Source: Agromyces sp. H17E-10 (GTDB taxonomy: Bacteria > Actinomycetota > Actinomycetes > Actinomycetales > Microbacteriaceae). From it: DNA of 64,000 bases. How positions within the stretch are numbered: position 1 is the first letter of the stretch; each line of letters begins with the position of its first letter. Made by a program: the position numbers and the translations under genes. This document shows, in pieces, positions 47,542-56,906 of the stretch. Under the pieces are notes generated by a model, which worked only from the letters and a program-made list of their open reading frames with translations, ran no database searches and had not been told where the DNA came from. The stretch spans positions 1,364,001 to 1,428,000 of the forward strand of contig NZ_CP095042.1 in the NCBI RefSeq assembly GCF_022919715.1, in the 5' to 3' direction.

Positions 47542-48300
47542 TCACGCGAGGCCGCCGTTCGTGAAGACGGTCTGGCCGTTGACCCAGCGGGCAGGTCCCA
47601 CGAGGAACGCGACCGTCTCGGCGATGTCCGCCGGGGTTCCGAGGCGTTCGAGCGGCGTCGCGTTCGCAAGCCCCTGGATCGCCTCCTCGCTCTTGCCGTC
47701 GAGGAACAGCGGAGTCGCGGTCGGCCCGGGGGCCACCGCGTTGACGGTGATGTCGCGGCCGCGCAGCTCGCGCGCGAGCACGAGCGTCATTCCCTCGACC
47801 GCCGCCTTCGTCGCGACGTAGGGACCGTACGTCGCGAACTTCGTACGGGTGACGCTCGTCGAGAAGTTGACGATCGCCCCGCCGGCGCGCACACGTCGCG
47901 CGGCCTGCTGCGAGACGACGAACGTGCCGCGCAGGTTCGTGCGCACGATGCGGTCGAAGTCGTCGAGGTCGTAGGTCGCGATCGGTCCGAGCAGCATGAT
48001 GCCGGCGGTGTTGACGACGACATCGAGGCCGCCGAACTCCTGCTCGACCCGGTCGAACAGGGCTTCCATGGCGGTCTCGTCGGCGACGTCGCCGCCGACG
48101 GCGAGGGCCCGGCCGCCGCCGGCCACGACCTGCTTCACGATCTCGTCGGCCTTCGCCCGGTTGCCGGCGTAGTGCACGGCGACCGCATAACCGTCGGCCG
48201 CGAGGCGTTCGACGACGGCGCGGCCGATGCCGCCCGACCCTCCGGTGACGAGGGCGACGCGGATGGTGGCGTCGTGGGTCTGCTCGGTGTTGCTGCTCAT
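47542..48300 (-). CDS. Short-chain dehydrogenase/reductase (SDR)
   Basis: A 252-residue classical SDR with VTGGSGGIG cofactor motif, HYAGNRAKA after the second strand (NADP-type), VNTAGI, Ser in NFSTSVTRTKF and Tyr-X3-Lys in YGPYVATKAA. The C-terminus GQTVFTNGGLA is standard. It is in the same direction as a TetR gene 124 bp upstream and an NTF2-like gene 73 bp downstream, so the three probably form a TetR-controlled unit. It likely reduces or oxidises a xenobiotic carbonyl; substrate unknown. Confidence 0.85.
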   Translation of the reverse strand: MSSNTEQTHDATIRVALVTGGSGGIGRAVVERLAADGYAVAVHYAGNRAKADEIVKQVVAGGGRALAVGGDVADETAMEALFDRVEQEFGGLDVVVNTAGIMLLGPIATYDLDDFDRIVRTNLRGTFVVSQQAARRVRAGGAIVNFSTSVTRTKFATYGPYVATKAAVEGMTLVLARELRGRDITVNAVAPGPTATPLFLDGKSEEAIQGLANATPLERLGTPADIAETVAFLVGPARWVNGQTVFTNGGLA

Positions 48301-48424
48301 GTGCGAGCTCCTTCTTCGTTCGAGGTGGGTTCGTGTGCGTGCCGACGCCGTCGCGCGGGCGCGCCGGACGGCGCCACGACCGGTGGTCGCTCGGCGCTCG
48401 TGGGTGCAGGATCGGGCGGCGGTG

Positions 48425-49114
48425 TCAGCCGGTGCGGCTCGGCCGCTGGAAGCGCCCCAGCCATTCGTCGAGCAGGCCCGACTCGGCCGGCGTGAAGGCT
48501 TCGGATGCGGCGACGTGCGCACGCAGGGTGGTGGCCGCGACGGCCGCTGCGTCGACGACCGGCGCATCGCCATCGGCGAGGATGCCGCGGATCACCGCCT
48601 CGCGGGTGAGGGCGGAGGCGGCATCCGCGTCGGGGTGGAGTTCGGGCCGCAGGATCACGCCGAGCGCGAGGCCGCTGTTGGCCGCCATCACCACCCGGGC
48701 GGCCTCGTCGGCGCCCATACTGAGCCGTCCGTCGGCGGCGAGCCGTTCGAGCACGCCGGTCAGCAGCCGCATCGCCTCGGCGAGCGCGGCGGGCCGAGCG
48801 GTCAGCGCGGAGCCGAACACCAGGCGATACGCGTGCGGGTTCTCGCGGGCGAACGCCGTGTGGGCATCCCACCCGGCACGCAGGTCGGCGAGCGCGTCAT
48901 CGGATGCCTCGGCGGCGCGCTTGCGGCTCAGGTACTCGTCCCAGACCGAGTCGGCGACCGCTGCGAGCAGGCCGTCCTTGTCGCCGAAGAGCCGGTACAG
49001 CACCGGCTGGGTGACGCCCGCGGCGTCGCAGACCGCACGGGTCGACACGTCACCCGACGGCGACTCGGCGAGCAGTCGGGCCGCCTCTTGCAGGATCAGT
49101 GCTCTCGGTTCCAC
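48425..49114 (-). CDS. TetR-family transcriptional regulator
   Basis: A 229-residue TetR-type regulator with an N-terminal helix-turn-helix (STRAVCDAAGVTQPVLYRLFGDK, about residues 24-46) and a large helical effector domain. The GTG start at 49114 directly follows a perfect 11-bp inverted repeat (49116-49149), leaving no room for a ribosome binding site. A TATCGT box 6 bases before the GTG suggests a leaderless transcript that the regulator itself would repress. The SDR and NTF2-like genes downstream are the probable targets. An internal start a few codons later is possible. Confidence 0.83.
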   Translation of the reverse strand: MEPRALILQEAARLLAESPSGDVSTRAVCDAAGVTQPVLYRLFGDKDGLLAAVADSVWDEYLSRKRAAEASDDALADLRAGWDAHTAFARENPHAYRLVFGSALTARPAALAEAMRLLTGVLERLAADGRLSMGADEAARVVMAANSGLALGVILRPELHPDADAASALTREAVIRGILADGDAPVVDAAAVAATTLRAHVAASEAFTPAESGLLDEWLGRFQRPSRTG

Positions 49115-49115
49115 G

Positions 49116-49149
49116 TATCAACGATAACACAAGTTGCGTATCGTTGATA
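49116..49149. promoter_or_regulatory. TetR operator (perfect 11-bp inverted repeat)
   Basis: TATCAACGATA (49116-49126) and TATCGTTGATA (49139-49149) are exact reverse complements separated by 12 bases. The site adjoins the TetR start codon and contains its likely -10 box, as expected for autorepression. Confidence 0.65.
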
Positions 49150-49169
49150 TCGAGCCTTCGTATCGCCGC

Positions 49170-50168
49170 TCAGCGAGCCGTGATGCGCCAGGATGCCGCG
49201 TGCGCGGCGCCCGGCTCGAGCACCACGAGGTCGACGCCCGAGTTGAAGGCGTCGGGCGGGCAGGTCATCGGCTCGACCGCGAGCCCGATGCGGTGAGTCG
49301 CATCCGCGCCGGGGGTGTCGGCGGTGTGCACCTGCACCCATGGGCATGCGGCATCCCAGGTCATCTCGACACCCGTGCCGCCGGGTGCGGTGAGCACGAC
49401 CCGGTAGAGGGATGCCGCATCCGACGCGACCGGCGCACTCGACGCCTCGGCGGCGACGAGTCCCGTGAACGCGTGGTCGATGAACGTGTCCGCGATCGCG
49501 CGCGGCGTGCGGAAGTCGAACTCGGGGTGCACCTCGACGGGCTCGACGGCCACGGGGCTGAGCCGGTCGGCGGTCACCGTGAGCACCGACTCGGCCGGCA
49601 GTTCGAGCGTCCAGTCGTCGACGCGGCCGGGCCCCGCGACGAGGTACGGGTGCGGCCCGGTGCCCCATGGCGCGGCGTCGGCGCCGAGGTTGCGGCCCGT
49701 CACCGTCTGCGTGAGCCCGTCGGCGTCGAGGCGGTACTCGACCTCGACCTCGACGCGGAACGGGTAGCCGGCCTGCGGCTCGACGACCGCGGCGAGCACG
49801 ACCCGGTCGGTCTCGACGATGCGGGGTGTGAAGTCGAGCCACGCGGCGAGCCCGTGCAGGGCGTGGCCGCGCGCGGGCTCGGTGAGCGGCAGCTGGTGCG
49901 AGACCCCCGCGAACGCGTACCGACCGTCGACGATGCGGTTCGGCCACGGCGCGAGCGTCACGCCGCGATAGCCGGGGCGCACCTCGTCGGCCTCGAAGGG
50001 CACGACGAGGTCGCGCCCCTCGAAGCGCAGCGTGCGCAGGCTCGCACCGATGCTCGCGACGTCGGCCGTGTACCCGTGAGCCGACAGCGCGAACTGCCGG
50101 CCCGAGCGGGGCACGAGGTCGGCGGGAGCCGCCGGCCCCGAGGCATCCGCTTCGATGGGGTGCGTCAT
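49170..50168 (-). CDS. galM: Aldose 1-epimerase (mutarotase)
   Basis: A 332-residue GalM-type epimerase that interconverts alpha and beta anomers of aldoses, here probably L-arabinose, so that the isomerase receives the right form. Family motifs include NRIVDGRYAFAG, RGHALHGLA with a catalytic His, GTGPHPYLVAG and the late LAVEPMTCPPDAFNSG with the acidic base Glu. ATG 50168 is 5 bp after the araA stop, so it is the last gene of the araDBA operon. The first 20 residues are a non-conserved Pro/Ala-rich extension. Confidence 0.88.
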   Translation of the reverse strand: MTHPIEADASGPAAPADLVPRSGRQFALSAHGYTADVASIGASLRTLRFEGRDLVVPFEADEVRPGYRGVTLAPWPNRIVDGRYAFAGVSHQLPLTEPARGHALHGLAAWLDFTPRIVETDRVVLAAVVEPQAGYPFRVEVEVEYRLDADGLTQTVTGRNLGADAAPWGTGPHPYLVAGPGRVDDWTLELPAESVLTVTADRLSPVAVEPVEVHPEFDFRTPRAIADTFIDHAFTGLVAAEASSAPVASDAASLYRVVLTAPGGTGVEMTWDAACPWVQVHTADTPGADATHRIGLAVEPMTCPPDAFNSGVDLVVLEPGAAHAASWRITAR

Positions 50169-50173
50169 CGCGG

Positions 50174-51697
50174 TCAGAGCCCCTGGGCGAGGCGGTAGTA
50201 CGCCTGGTTCCAGCGCACCTGGCGGCCGAACTCGGCGGTCGTCGTGTCCTCGTCGATGACGAGGAGCTCGAGCCCGGCCATCTCGGCGAAGTCGCGGAAC
50301 ACCTCGACGCCGACGGCATTCGACATGACGGTGTGGTGGGCTGCGCCCGCGGCGAGCCACGCGGCGGCGCTCGTCTTGAAGTCGGGGGCGGGCTTCCACA
50401 CGGCGCGACCGACCGGCAGCTTCGGCAGCGCCTCGCGCGGGGCGACGTTCTCGACGACGTTCGCGGTGAGGCGGAACCGGTCGCGCAGGTCGCTCATCGC
50501 GACGACGACGGCGGGGCCGGGGTCGGCGGTGAAGACGAGCCGCACGGGGTCGTCCTTGCCGCCGATGCCGAGCGGGTGCACCTCGAGCGTGGGGCGGGCG
50601 GTGGTGAGCGAGGGCGAGACCTCGAGCATGTGCGCGCCGAGGATGAGCTCGTCGCCCGGCGTGAGGTCGTAGGTGTAGTCCTCCATGAGCGAGGCGCCGC
50701 CGGGCAGGCCAGCACCCATGACGTTGGCGATGCGCACGAGCACGGCGGTCTTCCAGTCGCCCTCGGCGCCGAAGCCGTAGCCCTCGGCCATGAGGCGCTG
50801 CACCGCGAGGCCCGGCAGCTGCTTCAGCTCGCCGAGGTCCTCGAACGAGGTCGTGAAGGCGCCGAAGCCGCCCTCCTCGAGGAACGAGCGCAGCCCGAGC
50901 TCGATCGCGGCGCCGTCGCGCAGCGACTGGTGGCGGTCGCCGCCGCGGCGCAGCTCGGGCGCGACCTCGTAGAGCTCCTCGTACTCCGCGACGAGCGCGT
51001 CGATGTCGGCCTCGGTCGCCTCGGCGACGGCCGCGGCGAGCTCGTTGACGCCCCAGGTGTTCACCTGTACGCCGAGCCGCAGCTCGGCCTCGGTCTTGTC
51101 GCCCTCGGTGACGGCGACGTAGCGCATGTTGTCGCCGAACCGGGCGAGCTTCAGGTCGCGCGAGGCGGCGAGGCCGGCGGCGGCGCGCTGCCAGGTGCCG
51201 AGCTCGCGCTGCACGGCCGGGTCGGAGGCGTGGCCGACGATGGTCTTGCGCGGCACGCCGAGCCGGGTCTGGATGTACCCGAACTCGCGGTCGCCGTGCG
51301 CCGCCTGGTTGAGGTTCATGAAGTCGAAGTCGATGTCGGCCCACGGCAGCTCGACGTTCGCCTGCGTGTGCAGGTGGGCGAGCGGCTTCTGCAGCGCGTC
51401 GAGCCCGGCGATCCACATCTTGGCGGGGCTAAACGTGTGCATCCACGCCACGAGGCCGATCACCCGGTCGTCGGCGTTCGCCTCGAGCGTGATGCGCTTG
51501 ATCGCGGCCGAGTCGGTGAGCACGGGCTTCCAGACGATGCGCACCGGAACGTCGGCGGCCGCGTCGAGCTGCTCGGCGATGGCCCGCGACTGCTCGGCGA
51601 CCTGGGCGAGGGTCTCGGGGCCGTAGAGGTGCTGGCTGCCGGTGAGGAACCAGACCTCGTAGCCGTCGAGCGAGGTGGTGAGCTTCGTGCGGGTCAT
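50174..51697 (-). CDS. araA: L-arabinose isomerase
   Basis: Converts L-arabinose to L-ribulose in the cytoplasm. The 507-residue protein matches the usual length of about 500. It shows characteristic sequences [11 protein letters not shown] at the N-terminus, [12 protein letters not shown] and [18 protein letters not shown]. The later [22 protein letters not shown] contains metal-binding glutamates, and a late HHTVMSN carries a metal-binding His. ATG 51697 has AGGAACG about 6 bases upstream. It follows araB after a 118-bp gap containing a hairpin, and is followed at 5 bp by galM. The operon is under the GTGACCGGTCAC operator upstream of araD. Confidence 0.95.
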   Translation of the reverse strand: MTRTKLTTSLDGYEVWFLTGSQHLYGPETLAQVAEQSRAIAEQLDAAADVPVRIVWKPVLTDSAAIKRITLEANADDRVIGLVAWMHTFSPAKMWIAGLDALQKPLAHLHTQANVELPWADIDFDFMNLNQAAHGDREFGYIQTRLGVPRKTIVGHASDPAVQRELGTWQRAAAGLAASRDLKLARFGDNMRYVAVTEGDKTEAELRLGVQVNTWGVNELAAAVAEATEADIDALVAEYEELYEVAPELRRGGDRHQSLRDGAAIELGLRSFLEEGGFGAFTTSFEDLGELKQLPGLAVQRLMAEGYGFGAEGDWKTAVLVRIANVMGAGLPGGASLMEDYTYDLTPGDELILGAHMLEVSPSLTTARPTLEVHPLGIGGKDDPVRLVFTADPGPAVVVAMSDLRDRFRLTANVVENVAPREALPKLPVGRAVWKPAPDFKTSAAAWLAAGAAHHTVMSNAVGVEVFRDFAEMAGLELLVIDEDTTTAEFGRQVRWNQAYYRLAQGL

Positions 51698-51753
51698 GCG
51701 CGTTCCTTCTGGTGGGGGCTGACGGTCTGATTCGGATGCTTCGGGGTCCGAGC

Positions 51754-51780
51754 CCGGCGGGGACACGAGGCCCCCGCCGG
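51754..51780 (-). terminator. Intercistronic hairpin between araB and araA
   Basis: A perfect 9-bp stem CCGGCGGGG/CCCCGCCGG (51754-51762 with 51772-51780) lies 36 bases after the araB stop. It may act as a weak terminator or a processing site between the kinase and isomerase messages. Confidence 0.5.
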
Positions 51781-51815
51781 AACGGATGGTGGCGCGCCGC
51801 GGCCACCGAAGTCGA

Positions 51816-53537
51816 CTACTTACGTTTCGTCGACTCGTCTGGGGAAGTCGTGAGGCCGGCCGGCGCGAGCGCCGCGACCGCCGCCGCCTCGGCGGCGAGG
51901 CCCGCGCGGTAGCGCTCGAGGTAGGCGGTGAAGCCTGCGACGTCGGATGCCTCGGGCTCGACGACCTCGACGGCCGAGCCCGCGAACACGTGGTCGTCGA
52001 GATAGGCACCGAGCGAGGCATCCCGGTCGTCGCCGGTCGCCCGCGCACGCTGGTAGGCGGCGAGCACCGCGATGCCCCACGCCCCGCCCTCGGCGGCGGT
52101 CTCGCCGACCGCAACAGGAGCGTCGAGGGCGCCGGCGAGGAAGCGCTGGGCGACACCCGCCGTGCGGAAGATGCCGCCGTGCCCGAACATGCGGTCGATC
52201 TCGACGCCCTCGCCGTCGAGCACGCGCATGCCGAGCGCGAGCGTGCCGAACACGCCGTAGAGCTGGGCCCGCATGAAGTTCGCGAGCGTGAAGCGGCTGT
52301 CGGGGGTGCGCACGACCATCGGCCGCCCCTCGTCGAGCCCGGCGATCGGCTCGCCCGCGAGCGTGTTGTACGCGAGCAGGCCCCCCGCGTCGGCTTCGCC
52401 GTCGAGCGCCTCGCTGAAGAGGGTCTCGAACACGGCGTCGCGCCCGATCGGCGCACCGGCGCGGGTCGCGCCGGTCGCGGCCGCGAACCGGTCGAACAGG
52501 CCTGCCCACGCGGCGAGCTCGGAGGCGCCGTTGTTGCAGTGCACCATCGCCACGGGGTCGCCCGCGGGCGTCGTGACGAGGTCGATCTCGTGGTGCGCGC
52601 TCGCGAGCGGGCGCTCGAGCACGACCATCGCGAAGATGCTCGTGCCCGCGCTCACGTTGCCCGTGCGCGGTGCGACCGAGTTCGTCGCGACCATGCCCGT
52701 GCCGGCGTCGCCCTCGGGCGGGCAGAGGGGTGCGCCGGGAAGCAGGGCACCGGTCGGGTCGAGCAGGCGCGCGCCCTCTGACGTGAGCGCGCCGGCCGCC
52801 TCGCCCGCGGCGAGCACCTCGGGGAGCAGCTCCGCGACCCGGATGCCCGCGCGACCCGCCCGTTCGGCCGGCTCCGCGGCGAGGCCGTCGTAGCGGTCGA
52901 GCAGGCCCGTGTCGTAACCGCCCGTGGCGGAATCGATCGGGAACATGCCCGACGCATCCCCGATTCCCAGCACTTTCCGGCCCGTGAGCCGCCAGTGCAC
53001 GTAACCGGCGAGAGTGGTGATGAAGTCGAGGCGCGCGACGTGCGGCTCGGCGTCGAGCACGGCCTGGTGCAGGTGCGCGATCGACCACCGCAGCGGGATG
53101 TTGAGCCCGAACGCGGCGCTCAACTCGGCCGCCGCCCGGCCCGTCGACGTGTTGCGCCAGGTGCGGAACGGCACGAGCGGCTCGCCCTGCGCGTCGAACG
53201 CGAGGTAGCCGTGCATCATCGCCGAGACGCCGATCGCGCCGAACGTCGTCGGCTGTACGCCGTGCCGGCGCTCGGCGTCGGCGACGAGCCCGGCGTAGGC
53301 CGACTGCAGCCCCGACCAGACCGCGTCGAGCGGGTAGCTCCAGCGGCGGTCGTCGGTGAACTCGTTCTCCCACTCGTGGCTGCCGACGGCGAGCACGCGG
53401 GTCGGGTCGTCGGCGTCGACGAGGCACGCCTTGATGCGGGTCGAGCCGAGCTCGATGCCGAGCGCGGTGCGGCCGTCGAGGATCGCCTGCGCCGAGGCAT
53501 CCGTGCCGGGGTTCGCGGTGCCGGTGGTGTCGCTCAT
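51816..53537 (-). CDS. araB: FGGY-family kinase, L-ribulokinase
   Basis: A 573-residue FGGY kinase that phosphorylates L-ribulose to L-ribulose 5-phosphate. The N-terminal phosphate loop is [11 protein letters not shown] (near residues 27-37). [32 protein letters not shown] and a C-terminal [19 protein letters not shown] adenosine-site motif follow. It is somewhat divergent from E. coli AraB and resembles the actinobacterial ribulo/xylulokinase branch, so the call rests partly on its place between araD and araA. ATG 53537 overlaps the araD stop (ATGA). The C-terminus is a short basic STKRK tail. Confidence 0.88.
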   Translation of the reverse strand: MSDTTGTANPGTDASAQAILDGRTALGIELGSTRIKACLVDADDPTRVLAVGSHEWENEFTDDRRWSYPLDAVWSGLQSAYAGLVADAERRHGVQPTTFGAIGVSAMMHGYLAFDAQGEPLVPFRTWRNTSTGRAAAELSAAFGLNIPLRWSIAHLHQAVLDAEPHVARLDFITTLAGYVHWRLTGRKVLGIGDASGMFPIDSATGGYDTGLLDRYDGLAAEPAERAGRAGIRVAELLPEVLAAGEAAGALTSEGARLLDPTGALLPGAPLCPPEGDAGTGMVATNSVAPRTGNVSAGTSIFAMVVLERPLASAHHEIDLVTTPAGDPVAMVHCNNGASELAAWAGLFDRFAAATGATRAGAPIGRDAVFETLFSEALDGEADAGGLLAYNTLAGEPIAGLDEGRPMVVRTPDSRFTLANFMRAQLYGVFGTLALGMRVLDGEGVEIDRMFGHGGIFRTAGVAQRFLAGALDAPVAVGETAAEGGAWGIAVLAAYQRARATGDDRDASLGAYLDDHVFAGSAVEVVEPEASDVAGFTAYLERYRAGLAAEAAAVAALAPAGLTTSPDESTKRK

Positions 53538-54298
53538 CGCCGTGCGTCCCCGCTCTGCCCGTAGACGTTCTGGTAGCGGTCGTACAGCCGGTCGATCGCC
53601 TCCTGCGGGAGCGGGATCAGCGGGCCGGCCTCGCGGGCGTAGTGCACCGTGCGCGCGACGTCCTCGACCATGACGGCGGCCTTCACCGCGTCCTTCGCAT
53701 CGGTGCCGATCGTGAACGGCCCGTGGTTCTGCATGAGCACGGCGCGGCTCCGGTGGCCCCGCAGGGTCTCGACGATGCCGCGGCCGATCGAGTCGTCGCC
53801 GATGATCGCGAACGGACCGACCGGGATCGGCCCGCCGAACTCGTCGGCCATCGCGGTGATGACGCAGGGGATCTCCTCGCCGCGAGCGGCCCAGGCGACC
53901 GCGAAGGTCGAGTGGGTGTGCACCACTCCCCCGACCTCGGGCATGTTGCGGTAGACGTAGGCGTGCGCAGCGGTGTCGCTCGACGGGCTGCGCTCGCTGC
54001 CCGGGGTGCCCGGCACGACCTCGCCGTCGAGCGTGCAGAGGATCATGTTCTCGGGCGTGAGGTCGTCGTAGACCACGCCCGACGGCTTGATCACGAACAG
54101 GTCGGCGCCCGGCACGCGGCCCGACACGTTGCCGCCCGTCCACACCACGAGGCCGTTGCGGGTCAGCTCGCCGTGGAGCCGGGCGACGTCGGCACGCACA
54201 CGGGCGATCGCGGTCTCGACGTCGGGGGTGAACGGCGTCGCCGCCGGCGCCGACGGCGACGTGGGCGTCTGGGCGGGCGTCTGGGCTTCGTTGCTCAC
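53534..54298 (-). CDS. araD: L-ribulose-5-phosphate 4-epimerase
   Basis: A 254-residue class II aldolase-fold epimerase that converts L-ribulose 5-phosphate to D-xylulose 5-phosphate. Zinc-binding His residues appear in VVHTHSTFAVAW (His-X-His) and QNHGPFTIG. GNVSGRVPG and KPSGVVYDDLTPENM form the phosphate and substrate loops. A Pro/Thr-rich N-terminal extension of about 22 residues is not part of the fold. The start is GTG at 54298, preceded by AGAGG; an in-frame ATG 36 bases earlier would lie at the edge of the operator. It is the first gene of araDBA-galM, directly downstream of a strong palindromic operator. Confidence 0.92.
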   Translation of the reverse strand: MSNEAQTPAQTPTSPSAPAATPFTPDVETAIARVRADVARLHGELTRNGLVVWTGGNVSGRVPGADLFVIKPSGVVYDDLTPENMILCTLDGEVVPGTPGSERSPSSDTAAHAYVYRNMPEVGGVVHTHSTFAVAWAARGEEIPCVITAMADEFGGPIPVGPFAIIGDDSIGRGIVETLRGHRSRAVLMQNHGPFTIGTDAKDAVKAAVMVEDVARTVHYAREAGPLIPLPQEAIDRLYDRYQNVYGQSGDARR

Positions 54299-54318
54299 GG
54301 TGTGCGACCTCTGCGTGG

Positions 54319-54351
54319 TTCCGTGACCGGTCACTGTGACCGGTCACGGAA
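54319..54351. promoter_or_regulatory. LacI operator of the araDBA-galM operon (perfect 33-bp palindrome)
   Basis: Two copies of the 12-bp palindrome GTGACCGGTCAC (54323-54334 and 54336-54347) are arranged so that the whole 54319-54351 reads the same on both strands around a single central T, with 16-bp arms. It lies 21 bases before the araD start. TTGACG at about 54374-54379 on the minus strand may be the -35 box. The LacI gene just upstream is the obvious binder. Confidence 0.7.
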
Positions 54352-54397
54352 CATGGAATCACGACGTGGCGGCCGCGTCAAGCGGCGTCGGCGGCCG

Positions 54398-54471
54398 AGT
54401 GTAGGAACTTCCGTCGCTTCGACGGCGTGTCGCCGGCGCGGCGCGGCGTGTCGGGCGGTTCTTCCTACACT
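54398..54471. repeat. Separated inverted repeat in the araD/lacI gap
   Basis: AGTGTAGGAA (54398-54407) and TTCCTACACT (54462-54471) are exact reverse complements 54 bases apart. The region between is very GC-rich and could fold into a branched hairpin after the LacI gene, or the arms could be protein-binding sites upstream of the ara promoter. No gene is seen in the 264-bp gap. Confidence 0.55.
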
Positions 54472-54562
54472 GGCGCGGCCGGCCTCGGCGAACCGGGCGC
54501 TACGCCGGTGCCCGGGGCCGGAGCCGGCGCCGGTGGCGTTGCCGGCGAAGCGGATGCCTCGA

Positions 54563-55666
54563 TCAGGGATGCGGCGGCGCGACGGAAGCGCGCTCGACGA
54601 GCTCCGGCACGATGCGCTCGCCGAATTCGGGCTCCGTGGGCTCCCCGGTCCCGGGCTCACCGGGCCCACCCGCTGCGGCTCCCCCGACCGTCGCCCCGGC
54701 GGCACCGGCGAGCACCGCCTCGACCGCCCGGTGCGCGAGCTCCTCGAAGTCCTGCCGGACCGTCGTGAGCGGCGGCCACAGGTACGCCGCGTCGGGGATG
54801 TCGTCGAACCCGACGAGGCTCACCCGCCCCGGCACGTCGACGCCTGCCTCGCGGAGGCCGCCGAGCAGGCCGAGCGCCATCTGGTCGTTCGCGACGAACA
54901 CGGCGGTCGCGCCCGACTCGATCACGGCCGAGGTCGCGTCGTGCCCCGACCGGGCGGTCCAGTCGCCTGCGATGATCGTGCCGGGCTCGAGCCCCCGGGC
55001 AGCGAGCTCGGCGAGGTAGCCGCTGCGACGCGCCTCGGCCTCGAGCCAGTCGGCGGGGCCGGCGAGGTGGGCGATGCGCCGATGGCCGGCGTCGGCGAGG
55101 CACGCGACCGCGGCCCGGGCGCCCGCGACCTGGTCGACCGAAAAGCTTCGCGCGTCATGCGCGGCCGAGTGCAGCGTGACGACCGGCACGCCGATCTCGA
55201 GCGCGTCGAGGGCCTCGATCGTGCGGGCGTGCGGTGCGACGACGACGAGCCCCTCGACCCCCTGCGCCTGCAGGTGCACGACGGCGGCGGCCACCGACGC
55301 GGCATCCCCCGAGTCGGCGAATGCCGCGCTGACCCAGTAGCCGGCCGCACGCGCCGCGGCCTCGACGGCGGCGATGCTGCGCGACGGCCCGTACTGCAGC
55401 GCGTCGGAGGCGAGCAGTCCGAGCGTGTGCGAGCGCTTCGTGCCGAGCGCGCGCGCCGCGTTGTTCATGCGGTAGTCGAGCTCTCGCATCGCCGCGAGCA
55501 CGCGCTCCTTGGTCGCCGCGGCGACCTCGGGGTGGTCGTTGAGCACGCGCGACACCGTCTGCCGCGAGACGCCGGCGAGGGCTGCGACCTCGCGCACGCC
55601 GACGGCGCGGGTCGCCGGGCGGGCACCCCCGTCGGGTGCGGATGCCTCGTGTACGGCGTCGTTCAC
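54563..55666 (-). CDS. LacI-family repressor of the arabinose operon
   Basis: A 367-residue LacI-type regulator with headpiece GVREVAALAGVSRQTVSRVLNDH (about residues 23-45) and hinge region ELDYRMNNAARALGTKRS. The sugar-binding core contains VVAPHARTIEALDALEIGVPVV and VGFDDIPDAAYLWPPLTTVRQD. The GTG start at 55666 has GGAGG 7 bases upstream; the frame stays open further upstream without family similarity. The C-terminal 35 residues are Gly/Pro/Glu-rich and extra. It is upstream of araDBA-galM in the same direction and should bind GTGACCGGTCAC. Confidence 0.88.
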   Translation of the reverse strand: MNDAVHEASAPDGGARPATRAVGVREVAALAGVSRQTVSRVLNDHPEVAAATKERVLAAMRELDYRMNNAARALGTKRSHTLGLLASDALQYGPSRSIAAVEAAARAAGYWVSAAFADSGDAASVAAAVVHLQAQGVEGLVVVAPHARTIEALDALEIGVPVVTLHSAAHDARSFSVDQVAGARAAVACLADAGHRRIAHLAGPADWLEAEARRSGYLAELAARGLEPGTIIAGDWTARSGHDATSAVIESGATAVFVANDQMALGLLGGLREAGVDVPGRVSLVGFDDIPDAAYLWPPLTTVRQDFEELAHRAVEAVLAGAAGATVGGAAAGGPGEPGTGEPTEPEFGERIVPELVERASVAPPHP

Positions 55667-55724
55667 CCCGTCACCTCCATCGCCCGAGTGTACGACGCCG
55701 GCGACCGGCGGCCGGTCGGCGGCG

Positions 55725-56876
55725 TCAGGAGGTCGCCGAGAGCGCGAGGACGGCGCCCGCGACGACGATCGGCGCGACGATGCAACCGAGCGCGGCGAAC
55801 TTCGCCCACGAGATCTCGACGCCCATCGCGACGAGCCGGTGGTGCCACAGGAGCGTCGCGAGCGAGGCCCACGGCGTGATGAGGGCACCGGCGTTCACCC
55901 CGATGAGCAGCGCCGCCGTGCGCAGCGGGCTGCTCGCGAACGGCTCGAGCGCGAGGTACGCGGGGAGGTTGTCCGCGACGTTGGCGCTGAGGGCTGCCAC
56001 ACCCGACAGGCGCAGGAGTTCGAGCGGCCCCTCGCCCTGACCCGCAAACGACCCGAGCACGTCGGTGAGGCGGAGTTCGTGCGCCGCCTCCATGGCGAGG
56101 AAGAGCCCCGCCACGAACACGAGCAGCCGCCAGGGCACGAGGCCCGGGCGGAGCACCGACGGCCGGCGGAACACGAACACGAGTGCGAGCGCTGCTGCTG
56201 CAGCCGACGCCGGGATCCAGACCTCGATGCCCGACACCAGCAGCGGCACCAGCACCAGCAGCACGGCGGACGCGATCCCGAGCAGCACCCGATCGCGAGG
56301 CGGCGTGGGTTCGTCGGGCACGTACCTCCGCAGGAGTTGCCGTGGACGCGTCACGAAGAGGAACACCGTCGGCACGAGGACGCCGACCGCCGCCGGCGCC
56401 CACATGAGGGCGGCGAACTCCACGGGGGCGAGGTCGAGACGTTCGGCGGCGAGCAGGTTCGTGAGGTTCGACACCGGCAGGAGGAGCGACGCCGTGTTCG
56501 CGAGCCAGACGGTCGTCAGCGCGAACGGGATCGGGGAGATGCGGGCATGTGCTGCGACCGACACGACGACGGGCGTGAGCAGCACCGCGGTCGTGTCGAG
56601 CGAGAGGAAGATCGTCGACGCGGTGGCCATCGCCACGACGAACAGCCACAGCACGATCGCCCGGCCGCGCGCGAAGCGGGCCAGGTGCTGGGCGATGGCG
56701 CGGAAGACGCCGGCCTCGGCCGCGAGCTCGGCGACGATCGTCATCGCGACGACGAAGCCGAGGATCGGCGCCGACCGCGCGGCGAGCGCCCCGACGGCCT
56801 CGACGGGCAGCACGCCGGTCGCCATCGCCACGAGTCCGAGGGCGATGAGCACCGCCCCGACGATCGCGATCCGCAC
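55725..56876 (-). CDS. Anion permease (ArsB/NhaD/SLC13-like ion transporter superfamily)
   Basis: A 383-residue integral membrane protein with about 10-11 hydrophobic segments. It has the repeated intramembrane motifs of the ion transporter superfamily: FLSLDTTAVLLTPVVVS in the first half and SANVADNLPAYLALEP with GVNAGALITPWASLATLLW in the second. These resemble ArsB/CitM-type proteins that move oxyanions or organic acids. No arsenic genes are nearby. It lies 30 bp after an alditol oxidase gene in the same direction, so it may export or import an acid or aldonate linked to that enzyme. The start is GTG at 56876. Confidence 0.8.
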   Translation of the reverse strand: MRIAIVGAVLIALGLVAMATGVLPVEAVGALAARSAPILGFVVAMTIVAELAAEAGVFRAIAQHLARFARGRAIVLWLFVVAMATASTIFLSLDTTAVLLTPVVVSVAAHARISPIPFALTTVWLANTASLLLPVSNLTNLLAAERLDLAPVEFAALMWAPAAVGVLVPTVFLFVTRPRQLLRRYVPDEPTPPRDRVLLGIASAVLLVLVPLLVSGIEVWIPASAAAAALALVFVFRRPSVLRPGLVPWRLLVFVAGLFLAMEAAHELRLTDVLGSFAGQGEGPLELLRLSGVAALSANVADNLPAYLALEPFASSPLRTAALLIGVNAGALITPWASLATLLWHHRLVAMGVEISWAKFAALGCIVAPIVVAGAVLALSATS

Positions 56877-56906
56877 GGAGCGAGCGTAGTCTCGCCCGGC
56901 TCAGCC

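Noticed and set aside
55725..56876. Arsenite efflux pump
   Set aside because: The fold is ArsB-like, but no arsR of metal type, arsC or acr gene is nearby, and the context is sugar metabolism.
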